From Owenia fusiformis (taxonomy: Eukaryota > Annelida > Polychaeta > Sabellida > Oweniidae), in contig CAIIXF020000001.1 in assembly GCA_903813345.2 (NCBI GenBank), positions 41,571,366 through 41,635,365 on the forward strand: a stretch of DNA of 64,000 bases, in the 5' to 3' direction. A program made the position numbers and the translations under genes. Of the stretch, positions 36,601 through 42,900 are shown piece by piece. Positions within the stretch are counted from its first letter, which is position 1. Each line of letters begins with the position of its first letter. Below the pieces are notes generated by a model. It made no database searches, was not told where the DNA came from, and saw only the letters and a list, made by a program, of their open reading frames with translations.

Positions 36601-37189
36601 GAATTTGTTTTCTAAATATTTAGTACAGGTCATCCAAAATCAGTACATTTTATCTCAACTACAAATCTGTAATAATACAAGTCTGGTCAATTTTTATTTC
36701 TGCATATTTTTTAAAAATGTTGCCCCTATTCATTTTGTTTGTTACATTTGTTCAGGTTGAATAAAACTTAATAATATTTTGTTTTGTCCTTTTTATCACA
36801 ACATATTGAAATGTTTATATGAAAAGGAAAGTAACAATAAATGTATTTATTTATTATTAAGATATGCTCTTCTATATGAGGAGCAATCTTAAATCTATAT
36901 TAAGGTGTGTCTACAGTCAGTTACACACTGACATACATCCATGTTAAAATTTAAAGTATATTTTCAGGAATTGACGGAAGAAGCATCTGACGACTCAGAA
37001 GAACCTGCTGTTAAACAAAATGAAAATAAGGACTCCGTAAAAGATATTAACCAATTAAAAGATCTCGAAACTACTAGTGAATCTGAAACTGATTCTGAAA
37101 AAAGTGATTTCAATTTCAAGACAAAGGACGGTTCAACTCCAAAAGCTGATGATATCGAATCAACCCAGGAATCTAGTGGAGAACTTTAG
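6621..37189 (+). CDS. GMNN: Geminin, DNA replication licensing inhibitor (7 exons)
   Basis: Coding exons: 6621-6635, 7197-7238, 8099-8185, 9087-9432, 29819-29901, 32031-32120 and 36968-37189; all junctions are GT-AG with consistent phase, giving about 294 residues. Geminin binds Cdt1 to block re-licensing of origins and also acts in chromatin and differentiation control. Residues 24-32 (RKSLQTLQP) match the human destruction box, followed by a matching SGQLVG stretch; 49-55 (KKGKRKR) is a basic NLS; 170-224 is the coiled coil, opening YWRDLAEERRAAL. An acidic, Ser-rich tail follows. The linker encoded by exon 4 makes it longer than human geminin (209 residues). The coiled coil is seven residues shorter than the human one. 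The first exon, only five codons (MFPKK), is the least certain part; the ATG at 7224 is an alternative start. Confidence 0.9.
6636..7196 (+). other. Geminin intron 1
   Basis: AT-rich intron with donor GTGAGC and acceptor TTTTCAG. Open stretches of up to about 115 codons here have no homology that I recognise. Nothing else seen. Confidence 0.6.
7239..8098 (+). other. Geminin intron 2
   Basis: Donor GTTTGT, acceptor TTGACAG. Holds a run of about 11 G near 7967. No gene or RNA recognised. Confidence 0.7.
8303..9057. mobile_element. CCGT-rich interspersed repeat, copy C (diverged, short)
   Basis: Lies in geminin intron 3. Left end ATCCCAACGAAC and near-right-end GTTCGTTGGGAT (9018-9029) are complementary, with the same one-base change relative to copies A and B on both sides. 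It has the CGAACGAAGTTCG hairpin, a CCGT tract and hydrophobic-coding-like AT-rich body with AAAATGGCCG words, but lacks the clear internal tandem units of copies A and B. Its right end lies about 30 bp before geminin exon 4, close to the branch-point and pyrimidine tract of that intron. Confidence 0.6.
9433..10957 (+). other. Geminin intron 4, part left of the retroelement
   Basis: AT-rich intronic sequence after the donor GTAAAT. Short open stretches are present but none looks like a protein family. No RNA gene recognised. Confidence 0.7.
10958..11345 (+). repeat. 5' LTR
   Basis: Begins TGTTATGACTC and ends GATTACAACA, identical by eye to the 3' copy. A TATA box (TATATAAG, 11147-11154) and a polyadenylation signal (AATAAA, 11245-11250) suggest transcription starts near 11180. 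The last 27 bp hold a perfect 10-bp stem (TGTAATCACT / AGTGATTACA, 11319-11342) with a 4-base loop. Confidence 0.95.
11347..11363 (+). promoter_or_regulatory. Primer-binding site of the retroelement
   Basis: TGGTGCCGTTGCCAGCC begins one base after the LTR end. TGG pairs with the CCA tail of a tRNA, as expected for minus-strand priming. The tRNA was not identified. Confidence 0.7.
11488..12585 (+). CDS. gag: Ty3-type Gag
   Basis: A 365-residue Gag opened by the ATG at 11488; a second ATG at 11533 (MADEMND) is a possible start. Residues about 50-200 match the retrotransposon Gag capsid type, with W-rich motifs (WIDKYQLYAQ, WFDNLEEETKQDWDALRAAF). A single CCHC zinc knuckle (CTNCHQVGHLNVVC) lies near residue 260, followed by an Arg/Gln/Asn-rich basic tail suited to RNA binding. 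It forms the particle shell and packages RNA. It ends right after a TTTAAAC slippery site, and pol lies in the -1 frame. Confidence 0.9.
   Translation: MYRRINGRLNRQHPDMADEMNDQLLARLQALEMNQEQGPRAASVTRPMIFSHSSSVSNPRSWIDKYQLYAQTQRWDAQGTCDYLKMFLSGIAEIWFDNLEEETKQDWDALRAAFVQKFIESTPKWSLESKLLQRVHQAGEPIDAYLNDVSLQCSRLEIGDGEHIRILIRGLSPKMRSHVLSHSPVTVADVERLAKLHESISSEDRVPKSINAIVPDNQLKTLMDKMEEQRGMLEEMSDRIRRNERRPPRDLYNGRTSTGRPYCTNCHQVGHLNVVCRRPTFDPNPNGRGRRFSPRPSQSNNSFRGRQMQSDRPWYQDNRRVHFQGQNTFQNQNNQRSFPQDRRNDRYPAPRSPQSSGPSRPNHLN
12576..12582 (+). promoter_or_regulatory. -1 ribosomal frameshift site (TTTAAAC) between gag and pol
   Basis: The heptamer reads T TTA AAC in the gag frame, a canonical slippery sequence, and is followed at once by the gag stop. 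The pol frame is -1 relative to gag and is open back across this point. Frameshifting of this kind is known in Ty3-type elements and retroviruses. A downstream stimulatory structure was not folded; CTGCAG...GCAGGAGCTG just downstream could pair. Confidence 0.75.
12642..18092 (+). CDS. pol: Ty3-type Pol: protease, RT, RNase H, integrase, chromodomain
   Basis: Numbered from the ATG at 12642 (1816 codons), though Pol is more likely made as a gag-pol fusion by frameshifting. An unusual N-terminal region of about 250 residues precedes the protease and holds two copies of a GDQSR-type motif. Protease DSG is at 275-277. Reverse transcriptase has SCLDMFKAYF (D692) and YLDD (754-757). RNase H has ETDACNKGLG (D903). 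Integrase has an HHCC zinc finger (H1308, H1315, C1345, C1348) and a DDE triad D1377, D1437, E1473 with the usual 35-residue D-E spacing. The C terminus carries a chromodomain (about 1747-1790: FYEIADILKSR, YFVSWKNYDPSHNSWVD) and a Lys-rich tail, expected to steer integration to chromatin marks. Confidence 0.95.
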   Translation: MYAISGLHSYDDLDVQDSNSCSSETLSLENLNDAQSFGDQSRSCPRATPPLSMNPYCATISSIGDVVDELGMTIAETCSGVSNGSHSSDKRSAFAMTPNGAGDQSRLRPRAATPFNLVCKSSSDQCKPGELPPSEKEQENEINNSDDVTFDEYIPSENRAPTYEYPPPETIPQNNHADRLEPTVNLLKAPYPNHVQSDHNYACQTNDNFVLFNEDCAEETIENANNNHINHNINNEHETISHSNQHSFSVNMEPIFHDNIIRVKLLGQHCYALLDSGATISGINKDWFEKFPWAQNNLQKSDCGGVEIANGTSMKITGLIKLPIIIGQTTTAVEFHIIDNLAHPVILGTNFLTEHQAVVDFCKNTLKYSVPRSTDIIAGTKVTIPARSEVVLTLNLKRKMPDNVLGICSQPESAAKRPLLMAISLSKTSNQMVQTRLVNATTVDLTIQNNERIGKFECIDSKAKIIPLDLYTSKGERKYQTGTSGHTENKQTNPDLQYGNTQFINQQYDGLSARPLEINAINSLNPEAVPTKGTSETLTDRSNWSIHSELDFKDSILSENQKLELTSVLEKNVEAFSSPGNELGFTDLIEHEINLKPNAKIFRQRPYPCSPAKRALITTEVNKLLDMGVVQPSKSAWSAPIVLIKKGEKVRLCVDWRGLNSMTQFDAYRMPDLQELLDSMAQTKGRYWSCLDMFKAYFQVKLAPQSRELTAFSTHDGLFEFTRCGQGLVGSPSTFVRLMDQLFRGLQYQNLYIYLDDLILFSPTWDHHLALINETLSRIKKAGLKISLSKCQWGKDEVLYLGHILSEHGYKPDPAKCKMVRDFPTPNSVKSVRMFLGLSGYYRRFLKDYSRISRPLTELTKKDIEFVWGPEQQQALDTLKAGICEHAMLLYPDFSLPFILETDACNKGLGACLTQEIDGKEKAISFSGRALTPTEAKYATIDLELLAIVYGVKKFRHYLEVSEFIIRTDHAPLKFLINTKQLSDSKRARWILFLSHFRYTLEVRSGKLNANADFASRVEHTPVQDSDLQQEHHEEIRRMVMPECQPQIHAAIGKTPLSLGNLPFQPPGPISKLQPEDLKFFDPLARYTDQQETSTQANTPTLEDLWDTYETDPDSTKQYHTQSHSAKQTTDVDMDQTTSEVLNPIPSDIIMETTDTEATANPVHKITTDRPTQRTTNLNNHSTASTSETANEPGTPPAPDEQQDEMANIQETDTINSQADPYTNTPEMEELRQLQLTDPFCSPLIQYLHTNVLPDNNSEARKLLLQADSFLMIDNVLYHKHYDHHSHAMINRLVIPNCLVDTILFASHDQILSGHLGILKTKARVLQKYYWPKQSQDVENWVKSCVPCNSRRIRRKHEQPIQPIPAPSAVWEMISIDTLGPLTITHDKNRFIICISDHLSKYSIALATPDQQAATVATLLFHRVICIFGCPEVIISDNGTNYVSQLVQELCKMFLIDKRQTLPYNPRANGLIEAGNKILAKMLSIYVSQHHKDWDVYLPSVVFAYNASVHASTQIIPSMLVFGRVPKLPIDTQYKIPSDAPRDIQDHLKSTLSQVAECEHMATKILQSQKEKMKADHDRRTEHKFIKFQVGDCVYLKVPPKNKALSHKLNFTHQGPFTIVQITNNELNATLRRLSNGTLYPKSVHVGRLSKAEYRWPRPEPPDNYEPHTETPGPDTVAHNLEDAQPPAQTDKYPIGNTKATSKPKTDNQKETSRKLTKNDLQGTPIPTPIPTPQDIDSESDEDTEDEFYEIADILKSRKLKNGTKQYFVSWKNYDPSHNSWVDFNDLSEDMKLWALQEFQDPKKKRQTKKKYKRRH
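18093..18663 (+). other. Retroelement spacer after pol
   Basis: An ATG-less open stretch of about 113 codons (18108-18449) resembles nothing I know. The rest is AT-rich and non-coding. Confidence 0.5.
18664..19083 (+). CDS. Accessory ORF of the retroelement, 139 residues, unknown
   Basis: Opens with ATG at 18664 and ends at 19083. The product (MPGITLIFGNQG... to ...LKFADF) is mixed alpha/beta-like with no signal peptide, no membrane segment and no recognisable metal site. It lies between pol and env in the same strand, 570 bp after the pol stop. Accessory genes in this position are rare in Ty3-type elements. Function is unknown; it may be expressed from a subgenomic or spliced RNA. It could also be a chance open frame, but 139 codons in AT-rich sequence and an otherwise intact element argue for a real gene. 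Confidence 0.5.
   Translation: MPGITLIFGNQGSIPLTGLQYNFIRRSNLLADTYEHICKEKLAEATIIVPDHIRLSEFHLFRTRYKSYTENGFVRYNLGIIQRLQKECRDITDFFEFRDIPSTLQSKCLVTIQNQVTFPDISNLPLPISLQQRLKFADF
19084..20241 (+). other. Retroelement spacer between ORF139 and env
   Basis: AT-rich, with A-rich runs (19500-19530) and a (CA)n tract at about 19960-19984. No recognised coding region. A splice acceptor for an env mRNA would be expected in or upstream of this stretch, but none was assigned with confidence. Confidence 0.6.
20242..22818 (+). CDS. env: Envelope-like glycoprotein, baculovirus F type
   Basis: Start chosen at ATG 20242 (CACCATGG context), giving 858 residues. A signal peptide (LVSLCLILLTTTSTHC) spans about 8-24. 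A furin-type site RRHRR ends at residue 149 and is followed at once by GLLNFGSEILSALIGT, the conserved start of the fusion subunit in baculovirus F proteins and errantivirus envelopes. A long helical region, many Cys and several N-glycosylation sites follow. A membrane segment lies at about 646-675 (ITLISIILALVSFVMSS). Unusually, about 190 residues follow it, including a second hydrophobic stretch at 709-728 and a Cys-containing tail. The protein would mediate membrane fusion and cell-to-cell transfer. Known errantiviruses express env from a spliced RNA. Confidence 0.85.
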   Translation: MDTAMDKLVSLCLILLTTTSTHCLDLPPSMQISQDTSMPTSLLNRLNFGVIIKRQGLMTPSNDDYWQHSFGLKRFSLPNILRRTPKVRCNTLFHKEFYNDCEQIASLLIDYAPLIQHTADKIHSCTLDIDNLLPKTHKVTLNTNRRHRRGLLNFGSEILSALIGTPSRKEISNVWRHLQEIEKVINSTSENTVQYRQHLSSYMITNNKRLDNLNHATANNHAAFQNIYNTITNLTSVLASQGRYYDKLSLALQINSELLKMILRFCVLQLSALQQHEIECNQHLSAISQLVQGSLPPHLISPSTLKLALSDIQSTLRSSHPNFRISYLDPHYYYKNSNPTFLVTENTITISIRVAISSSDYLFNLYQMHHMHMPIPLDLSNKRTPNHSTSISDLSPYFAISHDLDFYIELNLQQFSDCTGSHLLHCTTVFNLKQISTQPSCNSALFFNDPIQINKLCSFMYHINAPQSDQIITLTPTKSLIHSNDKFWTIRCDDSMPKRVPACRGVCIITRKCHCSLEGQNFILPKTLSSCNHTSKSFVSRAHHFNLAFLQTFDYNLTSLKKLSASSHLTSDLSVQLPNLTFYSADWNKVLMTSKTTSFKMSRLTEALKNTDVPFLSPIDQVQHVQTDLSGLREPLSWLSDKSLSSITLISIILALVSFVMSSYLFCRIVCCVALIPQPAKAATLFLPTDHPVFAPTVPLPQQAAFPSNILSILSFILSLYITYKLFKKLTGIIRAFRRYFCLRNIASCELKLLMMCPTNYCIVSVTNIPLDYVSNIKSSTGGPVDCSVSTHVLWPHLDIDWADMTIQTLDPNLAIQLPTSIRVPLTTISSLNQVLKQKPIFRIIIKIDGQHLYVPHL
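23034..23636 (+). CDS. Accessory ORF with two CxxC pairs, about 200 residues, unknown
   Basis: An open frame 215 bp after env without an ATG at its beginning; an acceptor-like TTCTCTTTACAG ends at 23012 and a donor-like GTAAGT lies just inside the env start (20266-20271), so expression by splicing, as for accessory genes of complex retroviruses, is plausible. The N-terminal half is acidic and rich in Pro, Gln and Leu (EEVWDELAQL, LDELMRDLDSSLE). The C-terminal part has CTLC and CEDC pairs about 50 residues apart, as in a zinc ribbon. Acidic region plus zinc site would suit a transcriptional activator, but this is inference. The stretch is richer in GC than its surroundings, in keeping with coding. 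Confidence 0.55.
   Translation: MPEEVWDELAQLQSQDENQTSQVELPELWPAPSTSDNPPILEAFTTVNQGATQWASTSNGPPILHQEAMGDDLKLTQQNDQEAAVQLLELGSVTSLDPLDELMRDLDSSLEATNRIPIDGAWDSTPTISIPFGTPGTRVNAMCTLCTNPTIRQRVITDAAPTPGQTQTAVLFAVHPGTNYQALYCEDCRYITMFSIFPSA
23637..25854 (+). other. Retroelement 3' non-coding region, first part
   Basis: No convincing gene. An open stretch of about 100 codons at 24361-24666 resembles nothing I know and is taken as chance. Confidence 0.6.
25855..26014. repeat. Three tandem copies of about 56 bp inside the retroelement
   Basis: Each unit contains AATTTATTGTGCAGG, then CACGG and GTAAGAAC, then an AT-rich part ending in CGACACTAC. The copies differ at a few positions. Confidence 0.8.
26015..26516 (+). 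other. Retroelement 3' non-coding region, second part
   Basis: No coding potential or repeat recognised. Confidence 0.5.
26517..26839. repeat. 32-bp tandem array inside the retroelement, about 10 copies
   Basis: Unit TGCTCAATAACAGTGTTCAC followed by ATACTTTACTGT, with A/G and A/C variants at fixed positions. An (AT)10 tract follows at about 26841-26860. It lies about 400 bp before the 3' LTR. Confidence 0.9.
27247..27257 (+). promoter_or_regulatory. Possible polypurine tract before the 3' LTR
   Basis: A run of seven G, then CGTA, immediately precedes the LTR. It is in the place of a plus-strand primer but is short and interrupted, so the call is weak. Confidence 0.35.
27258..27645 (+). repeat. 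3' LTR
   Basis: Same 388-bp sequence as 10958-11345, with no difference seen by eye. Followed by AGAG, the target duplication. Confidence 0.95.
27650..28794 (+). other. Geminin intron 4, between retroelement and MITE
   Basis: AT-rich intronic sequence. Nothing recognised. Confidence 0.6.
28795..29187. mobile_element. 393-bp MITE-like element with perfect 26-bp inverted ends
   Basis: Left end AAAGGACGATTCTCGG (28795-28820) is the exact complement of the right end (29162-29187) over 26 bp. Inside, a segment with TGAGCATTATCCCTGCTTCA and AATTTGGGTAATATTTCTA occurs twice in direct order (about 28838 and 29028), and a weaker copy of the right end sits in the middle (about 28973-29012). It has no coding capacity. 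The target duplication is not clear. Confidence 0.8.
29188..29818 (+). other. Geminin intron 4, last part
   Basis: AT-rich, ending in an acceptor TTTCAG before exon 5. No gene recognised. Confidence 0.7.
29902..32030 (+). other. Geminin intron 5
   Basis: Donor GTAAAC, acceptor CTTCCAG. No coding exon or RNA recognised on either strand. Confidence 0.7.
32121..36967 (+). other. Geminin intron 6
   Basis: Donor GTAACC, acceptor TTTTCAG. Contains a C-rich run near 34021, a palindromic GCTCTCACGTGAGC near 33573 and the 29-bp minisatellite listed separately. No gene seen. Confidence 0.7.
35081..35595. repeat. 29-bp degenerate minisatellite in geminin intron 6
   Basis: About 18 copies of ATGGTAAGATTGGATGCATT followed by TTATGAAGT, with many substitutions and small length changes, so the array is old. 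Every unit carries a GTAAGA donor-like word. Confidence 0.85.
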
Positions 37190-38394
37190 AATTGATCATC
37201 TCTTTTTATCATCCTAAATCAAATCCATGAAACCATTATCAATTTATGAAAATGAAATATTGAATGGGTTTGTTTTTTGATTCAAGGTGGGGTGACCATT
37301 ATGAAAGATGTCTCTGGCGAGCAAGCCATATTTTAATCTAAGGGTATTTGTATATCAATAATATTAGTTGAGTTGTTTATCTGATGAATTTACGAATGTT
37401 TTGATATATGAGTGTAATGCGTTCATGTGAACTATTTGGTTCAACGTCACAACCCACTGTGCACTGTACACCATGTACAGATAAAGTCATTCAAAAACAC
37501 CATATGACGTATGTAACACTAGATTAGGATCAAAACAAATTAATCTAGTGATGACGTATTGATTTGTTGATATTTTGCAATTTGGATTATGTAATAGTTT
37601 TGCAATTTTCAACATTGCATTTATTACCCTTAATTCACTTTGCACATGCTTCTAGGATTTGAGGGATTACATATGATGACTAATATTTGTTTTTATTATT
37701 CATTTGTTTAATATATGTTTACTTAATTATACATGTAAAACATTTTGTAACAAACATTTGACAAAAATTGCGATTTTAAATGCGATTTTTAAAAATTAAT
37801 TTGTCAAAATTATTTTTCGTACCAATATATGAACTTTTATTCACCTATTTTTTTTTAAAAAAGACATGATGAATTTAGATTTTTTTCTTATTTGCAAGGA
37901 ACATTTGTTTGTTACATAGTGTTCCAATTACCCCATATACTAGAAATTCCTAATGCACTGATCCATGTTACCTGTAATTTGATAAATCATTAATTGTTTT
38001 AGTCAATTACGTGAGATACATTGCATACATTGAAGGCATACCTAATGGCAACGAAACTCAGTGAACCTGTTACACACCTCTACATGCATTCCCTGAATAT
38101 TTGCTGTCAATCAGAAAATTCCGCAATAACAGATATTTTACCAGAGATACTTAAGGAGCGATTTGCATTCTTTTTAAAAATAAAGTATGTTTACTCTCTT
38201 GTAATGAAACTACTAATTTGTCAGTCACATGTCACATTCGAAATTGGAATTTAATTTAATTTGATATGGTTTTATCACTGACACATTGGTTTTAATCTCC
38301 TAAATGCGATACAATTTAAGTATACTATTTCTTTTATAATGAAAGAAATCTAATCTGGTCTTTGAAATAGTAAGGAATACCATCCAGTGTGAGT

Positions 38395-38965
38395 ATTTGT
38401 AAATATTACGGCCAAGGAATGTGCCAGCTTTGCTAATTGGATTCTGGAATTTTTGACCAGAAACAAATTGTCCTGAATCTGGAAAGTCTGCACTGAGAAA
38501 TCAGAGGTTGTGGTGGTTTTACCGAGAATTTTACTTGTGAGATTGACATTTAGGTTGACGTGAAATATCAAAAATCAGGAAAGTCAATTAGGGAGGATGT
38601 AAATTAGTTTGGGAATATTTTGATCAGAAACAAATTGTCCTTACTATGGTAAATCTGCACTGAAATCAGAGGGGGGGGGGGGTATTAAATGAAGTTGACA
38701 TGCAAATCAATTGGGAAATATTTTTAGATTTAAATTTCGATTGCAAATTGGATTCCTAAACATTTTGACGTGACACAAATTGTCCAGATTTTGATAAACC
38801 TGCCACCAAGTGTCCAGATTTTGATAAACTTGCACTTGGTACATAGTGGAGGGGGGTAGTTTTTATCAGGATACCAACTTGGGAGATCCTTTAGTGCTGA
38901 CATGTAGTATTTAAAATCAGGCCAATCAATTGGGAAATATTTTTAGATTTGAATCTAAATTCAGT
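38395..38965. repeat. Degenerate tandem repeat, about 190-bp units
   Basis: Phrases such as AGAAACAAATTGTCC, AAATCTGCACTGA and TCAATTGGGAAATATTTTTAG recur three or four times in the same order, with a G run near 38672 in one unit. Units have drifted strongly. Confidence 0.6.
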
Positions 38966-39687
38966 GAAATTCTAGGTGCAGATGCCTGGATAGTGCGGTC
39001 AATGTACATGATAACCTGTAGATTGGCGGATATCTATACGATACCAGATTTTTATTTAAAGATGGTGCTCCGAGCTGTACTGTTAAAAATGCCAGGAATT
39101 TCATTTGAAATCTAATCCTGTTTTCTTTGGCTGTGGTTGGTGAAAGTGTCAAAAGTCAGTATCACGGAAACCACAAACCATTCACCTGTACATACTTTCA
39201 CTGTCCAATATTGACTTCACACAGTCGATACATTTCATTTTGTATCACTAATATTATTTTTAATCTTGTTTACCTTCATGTCAAATATGATATTTTCTAT
39301 TTTAAGCTAAAACTGGCAAATTAAAAAAAATTGGTTAATATTTTTCTTCGGTGCACTGAACCTTAATTAACCACAAGTACAGATTTCAAATGGAATTTGT
39401 GTCGGTCGAAAAAACATGTAAATTTTATTGGTTGTTTTTGTAGATTAGATTAAACTATGTGTGGAGTATGCGATTTTATGTCTAAATTTCAGGATTATTT
39501 TGATGTGATTCAACCACTGAAAATTTTATTTACAAATGGGTTAGGTATATTGACGTGCATTTTGTATAATTACTAGGAAGTTATTAAGTCAAGTGTAACG
39601 AAAGAAGAGATCTTAGATTATCTTGTATCCTAATTCAGTGCTACTGTTGGTCAACAAACAATATGCTGTAATTTTAGTTTTTTACGT

Positions 39688-39693
39688 TTTATT
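39688..39693 (-). promoter_or_regulatory. Likely polyadenylation signal of the sulfotransferase gene
   Basis: AATAAA on the minus strand, about 250 bp after the stop codon. It is the first such hexamer downstream of the gene and lies left of the geminin candidate at 39733, so the two 3' ends would overlap. Confidence 0.45.
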
Positions 39694-39732
39694 CAATATT
39701 GTATTCTCGTTGAATGTACTCAAAATGAGTGA

Positions 39733-39738
39733 AATAAA
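39733..39738 (+). promoter_or_regulatory. Possible polyadenylation signal of geminin
   Basis: AATAAA followed by a GTGTGTTTT tract. It would give a 3' UTR of about 2.5 kb. The earlier AATAAA at 38179 is an alternative. Confidence 0.4.
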
Positions 39739-39945
39739 CAATGTGTGTTTTCTATTTACAATATGTACAGTCTAGCCTTAGTGGCTTATAATTTAATCTA
39801 GATGATGAAAATGTATATATTAATTATGTACAGGGTGACTCTTAGTACATGTACATCTGTTATGTACTATTGAAAATGACAATTTACATGATGACAGATA
39901 TTTGCACTGTTTACTTTGATTTTGGCTCAATCTTGGATGGAGCGT

Positions 39946-42900
39946 TTAACTGATATTGAAATACTCTTTATATTCTTTGAACGCTATGTTTAATGAGTCT
40001 TGAGTGAGTCCATACTCTTGCAATGAGTATATATGCTTCCCGTGTTTGTTGTTTGGTCGAGATATGAGGTATTGTTTCATGTTCTTTTCAAATTCAGGTG
40101 TAAATTCCAGATTGAAAAAGTCATAAATGTTTTTCACAACTTTGATGGGGTCTTTTATAAGGTCATCGTACATGACATCTGTGAAGACTCGCTGAGGTGC
40201 ATTGTTGTTTTGTTCACAGTCAAAGCTCTTTCGAACATTGATAAATGTTTTGTTGGATTTTTCAATGAATTCTAAGCTACGTTTTCCAATCCCGTGTGGA
40301 TCCTGTTGGTCTTCTGTGTAAAATATTTTTGAGAGTGTCGTGAACATACTAGCTTGGGAGGGCGTAATTGTTTCTGGACGTCTCACCGTGTTCACTATAC
40401 ACGCATCCGGGAAAATTTCCAGCAAACTGTCTGTAAACAGCATATGTAGGGAATCTTTGCGAACAAGCCGTTTGTGACCGTTGCCTGAAACAGAAGAAAC
40501 CAGGCTCATGAATTATAAATACATTCAAAGGATATTTGAGTGAGAGATAGCAAACATTGATCAATTAAGAATCTACTTGAGTTATTTGGTAGTTGGTACC
40601 CAGTTAGGTCTAGAGTAATTAATTACTGAATGAAATGGCACTGAATTGGCAAAAAGCCCATAGTTTACCACCAGCATTGACATTGAACTGATTATCAATA
40701 TTTACATAATTCAGCCGGGGATTGTGTCATACTTTATAATGCTATATACCTGGATGGAATATCTGATAATTCTCACGTTAATAAAAAGTTAATGAAACAT
40801 TTTATATTATGATTCTTACCTTGATGGTATGCGAGAAGCTGCATTTCCCGGTTGAAATATTCATACATTTTGCGTGCTTTTTCTTTTGGCATGTTTTGGT
40901 ACCAGGTTGCGTAAGGTTGCATTGTTTGGCATACAAGTGGTTGCCACTTTGAAAGAAATATTCGGTCCATTGCGACGCAACATTCTTCGCTATCTGTAGC
41001 CTCGACCTGGTGTTGCTTTCGAATTTCCGGCACCAATGCTTCCATGAAGCCTAGAAATACAAAAAGCAGACACATTAATTATTATATTTTATCAGAAGAT
41101 TTTTGAACTTTTTATGTTTGACATTAGTTCGCTATTTATAGTGAAAGGTCAGATATGTTTAGTTAGTGCAATTAATACAAGTTTACTTATCTCAACAATT
41201 GGCATATCATCAAAAATGTAAAACTGAAGTACTTAAAATATGTTGGTGGAGTATAATGACTGGATAAATAATCTCGAAGAATAGAAAACTATGTTGCACT
41301 CATTTTTTTGAATCGGTTAAACAGTTATGAATTGAAAGAAAAATAATATTTATTTGACTTTTGCATTGTCCTATGTTCATACACCTAGTAACATTGCGAT
41401 AGTTTATATCTGATATTTGTATTGTTCCAAGTTTCTTTCACTTTGGAGTGGTATAGAGTACAAAGCGCCATTCATTTGATTTTTTAGCTCATTTATGAAT
41501 TTATACAAATGTTATAAATGTACTGAGTAACTTTCATGATCAGGTCAACCTGTCATAAATCTTACTTTTTGAAATTTATTGCCAGAAAAAAGTATTCAAA
41601 GTAAACTCTGATGTAATATGTTAATGTCCTTCGCTCACATTCTGAACTTGTTGAATCCCAATTGAACTGATTTACTTAAAATGAAGGGCTGTTGAGTCTT
41701 GACAAAGTTGTTTTACATGCTGACTTCAAACAATGAAATCTATATATATCTTGGTGGGAGCAGTAGTAGGTTCAATGGGTACATATCATTATATGACCTA
41801 GATTAATTAACGATCCCTGATTAGAAAAGTCATCGAGTCCAAGCCAATAAATCATAGGGCAATGATTGTATTTGCATAAAACTTGCCAAATTATCTATGA
41901 TGTGTATTTGACGATTTTGCACTTGCTAGAGCATTGAAAGGTTGACACCTTTTTAGCTGGTTGACAATATGTACATAGCGCTGTACATGGCTCTACATGT
42001 ATTGTGTCATGTTGCAATGACTTGAACGAACCCTCAAGTCCACTTTGGCATACTTTGTGAGAGTTTTTTCTCGTTGTAAGATGGCACATAGCCGAGTAGT
42101 GGCAGGTCTAAGTGGGGGCCTGTTAGCAGTTTATCAGAGCCGTTTACCCGCATGCTATCTCTAAATTGTAGAGTTATTATCATTTCTTAGAACAAGGATG
42201 TGAGAATTTAACGAGGCATTATAGCAAATGATTGGACAATTGGTTAGTTTGTATGCATATTGACTATTGGCCTGAGAGCTCAACAGGATTCTGGCTAAAT
42301 TCTATTCACTCTAAATAGAAAACAAGTAAATCAAAGCTCAATTATTTGAGCATGTATCATCCGGTTCCTGTTGTTACTTTCTAAGGCTAGAGTAGCTTTG
42401 TGATCAAAAACAAAGTACTATCTTGGAGTAATTAGCACTTGACTGAATAACTTGTTGATTTGGCCTGCCACCCTCCCAAGTTGCAAATAGAGTGATGAGT
42501 TGCATCTTGACTTGTCTTTTGCATTTCGATTTTCAAAATAGAGGCAACAAGTGCTTAGGATGGATTTGTTACTTACATCGGTCTTTCTTTGACTGTTCAA
42601 GTCTTCTATCAGGTGTCCCTGGCACCGGAGGGGCTGGCTTACGAAGCTGCCAAAGGGGTGGACCGAAGTTTGCAGGGTCGCAGGTCAAAAGGTTAAGCAA
42701 CAGAGTGCTTCCAGTTCTCATATGGCCAGTTATGAAGATGGGTCTTTTTAATGGCACCTGAAAATGTCAAAATTCAAACCTAATCAGAATTTTTGTGGTA
42801 GTTGGGTTTAACCTTCGGTTAATTAACACACAAAGTGCCTAAGGTTCTAATAACCAGAAATCAGTGTGAAGATCATTAATTTGTCAGTGGTAGATTAAGA

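Larger units (their letters stand above)
37190..39945. other. 3' UTR and intergenic space between convergent genes
   Basis: Follows the geminin stop and precedes (in reverse) the sulfotransferase stop. Candidate geminin polyadenylation signals are AATAAA at 38179 and, with a GT-rich tract after it, at 39733-39738. No other gene recognised. Confidence 0.6.
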
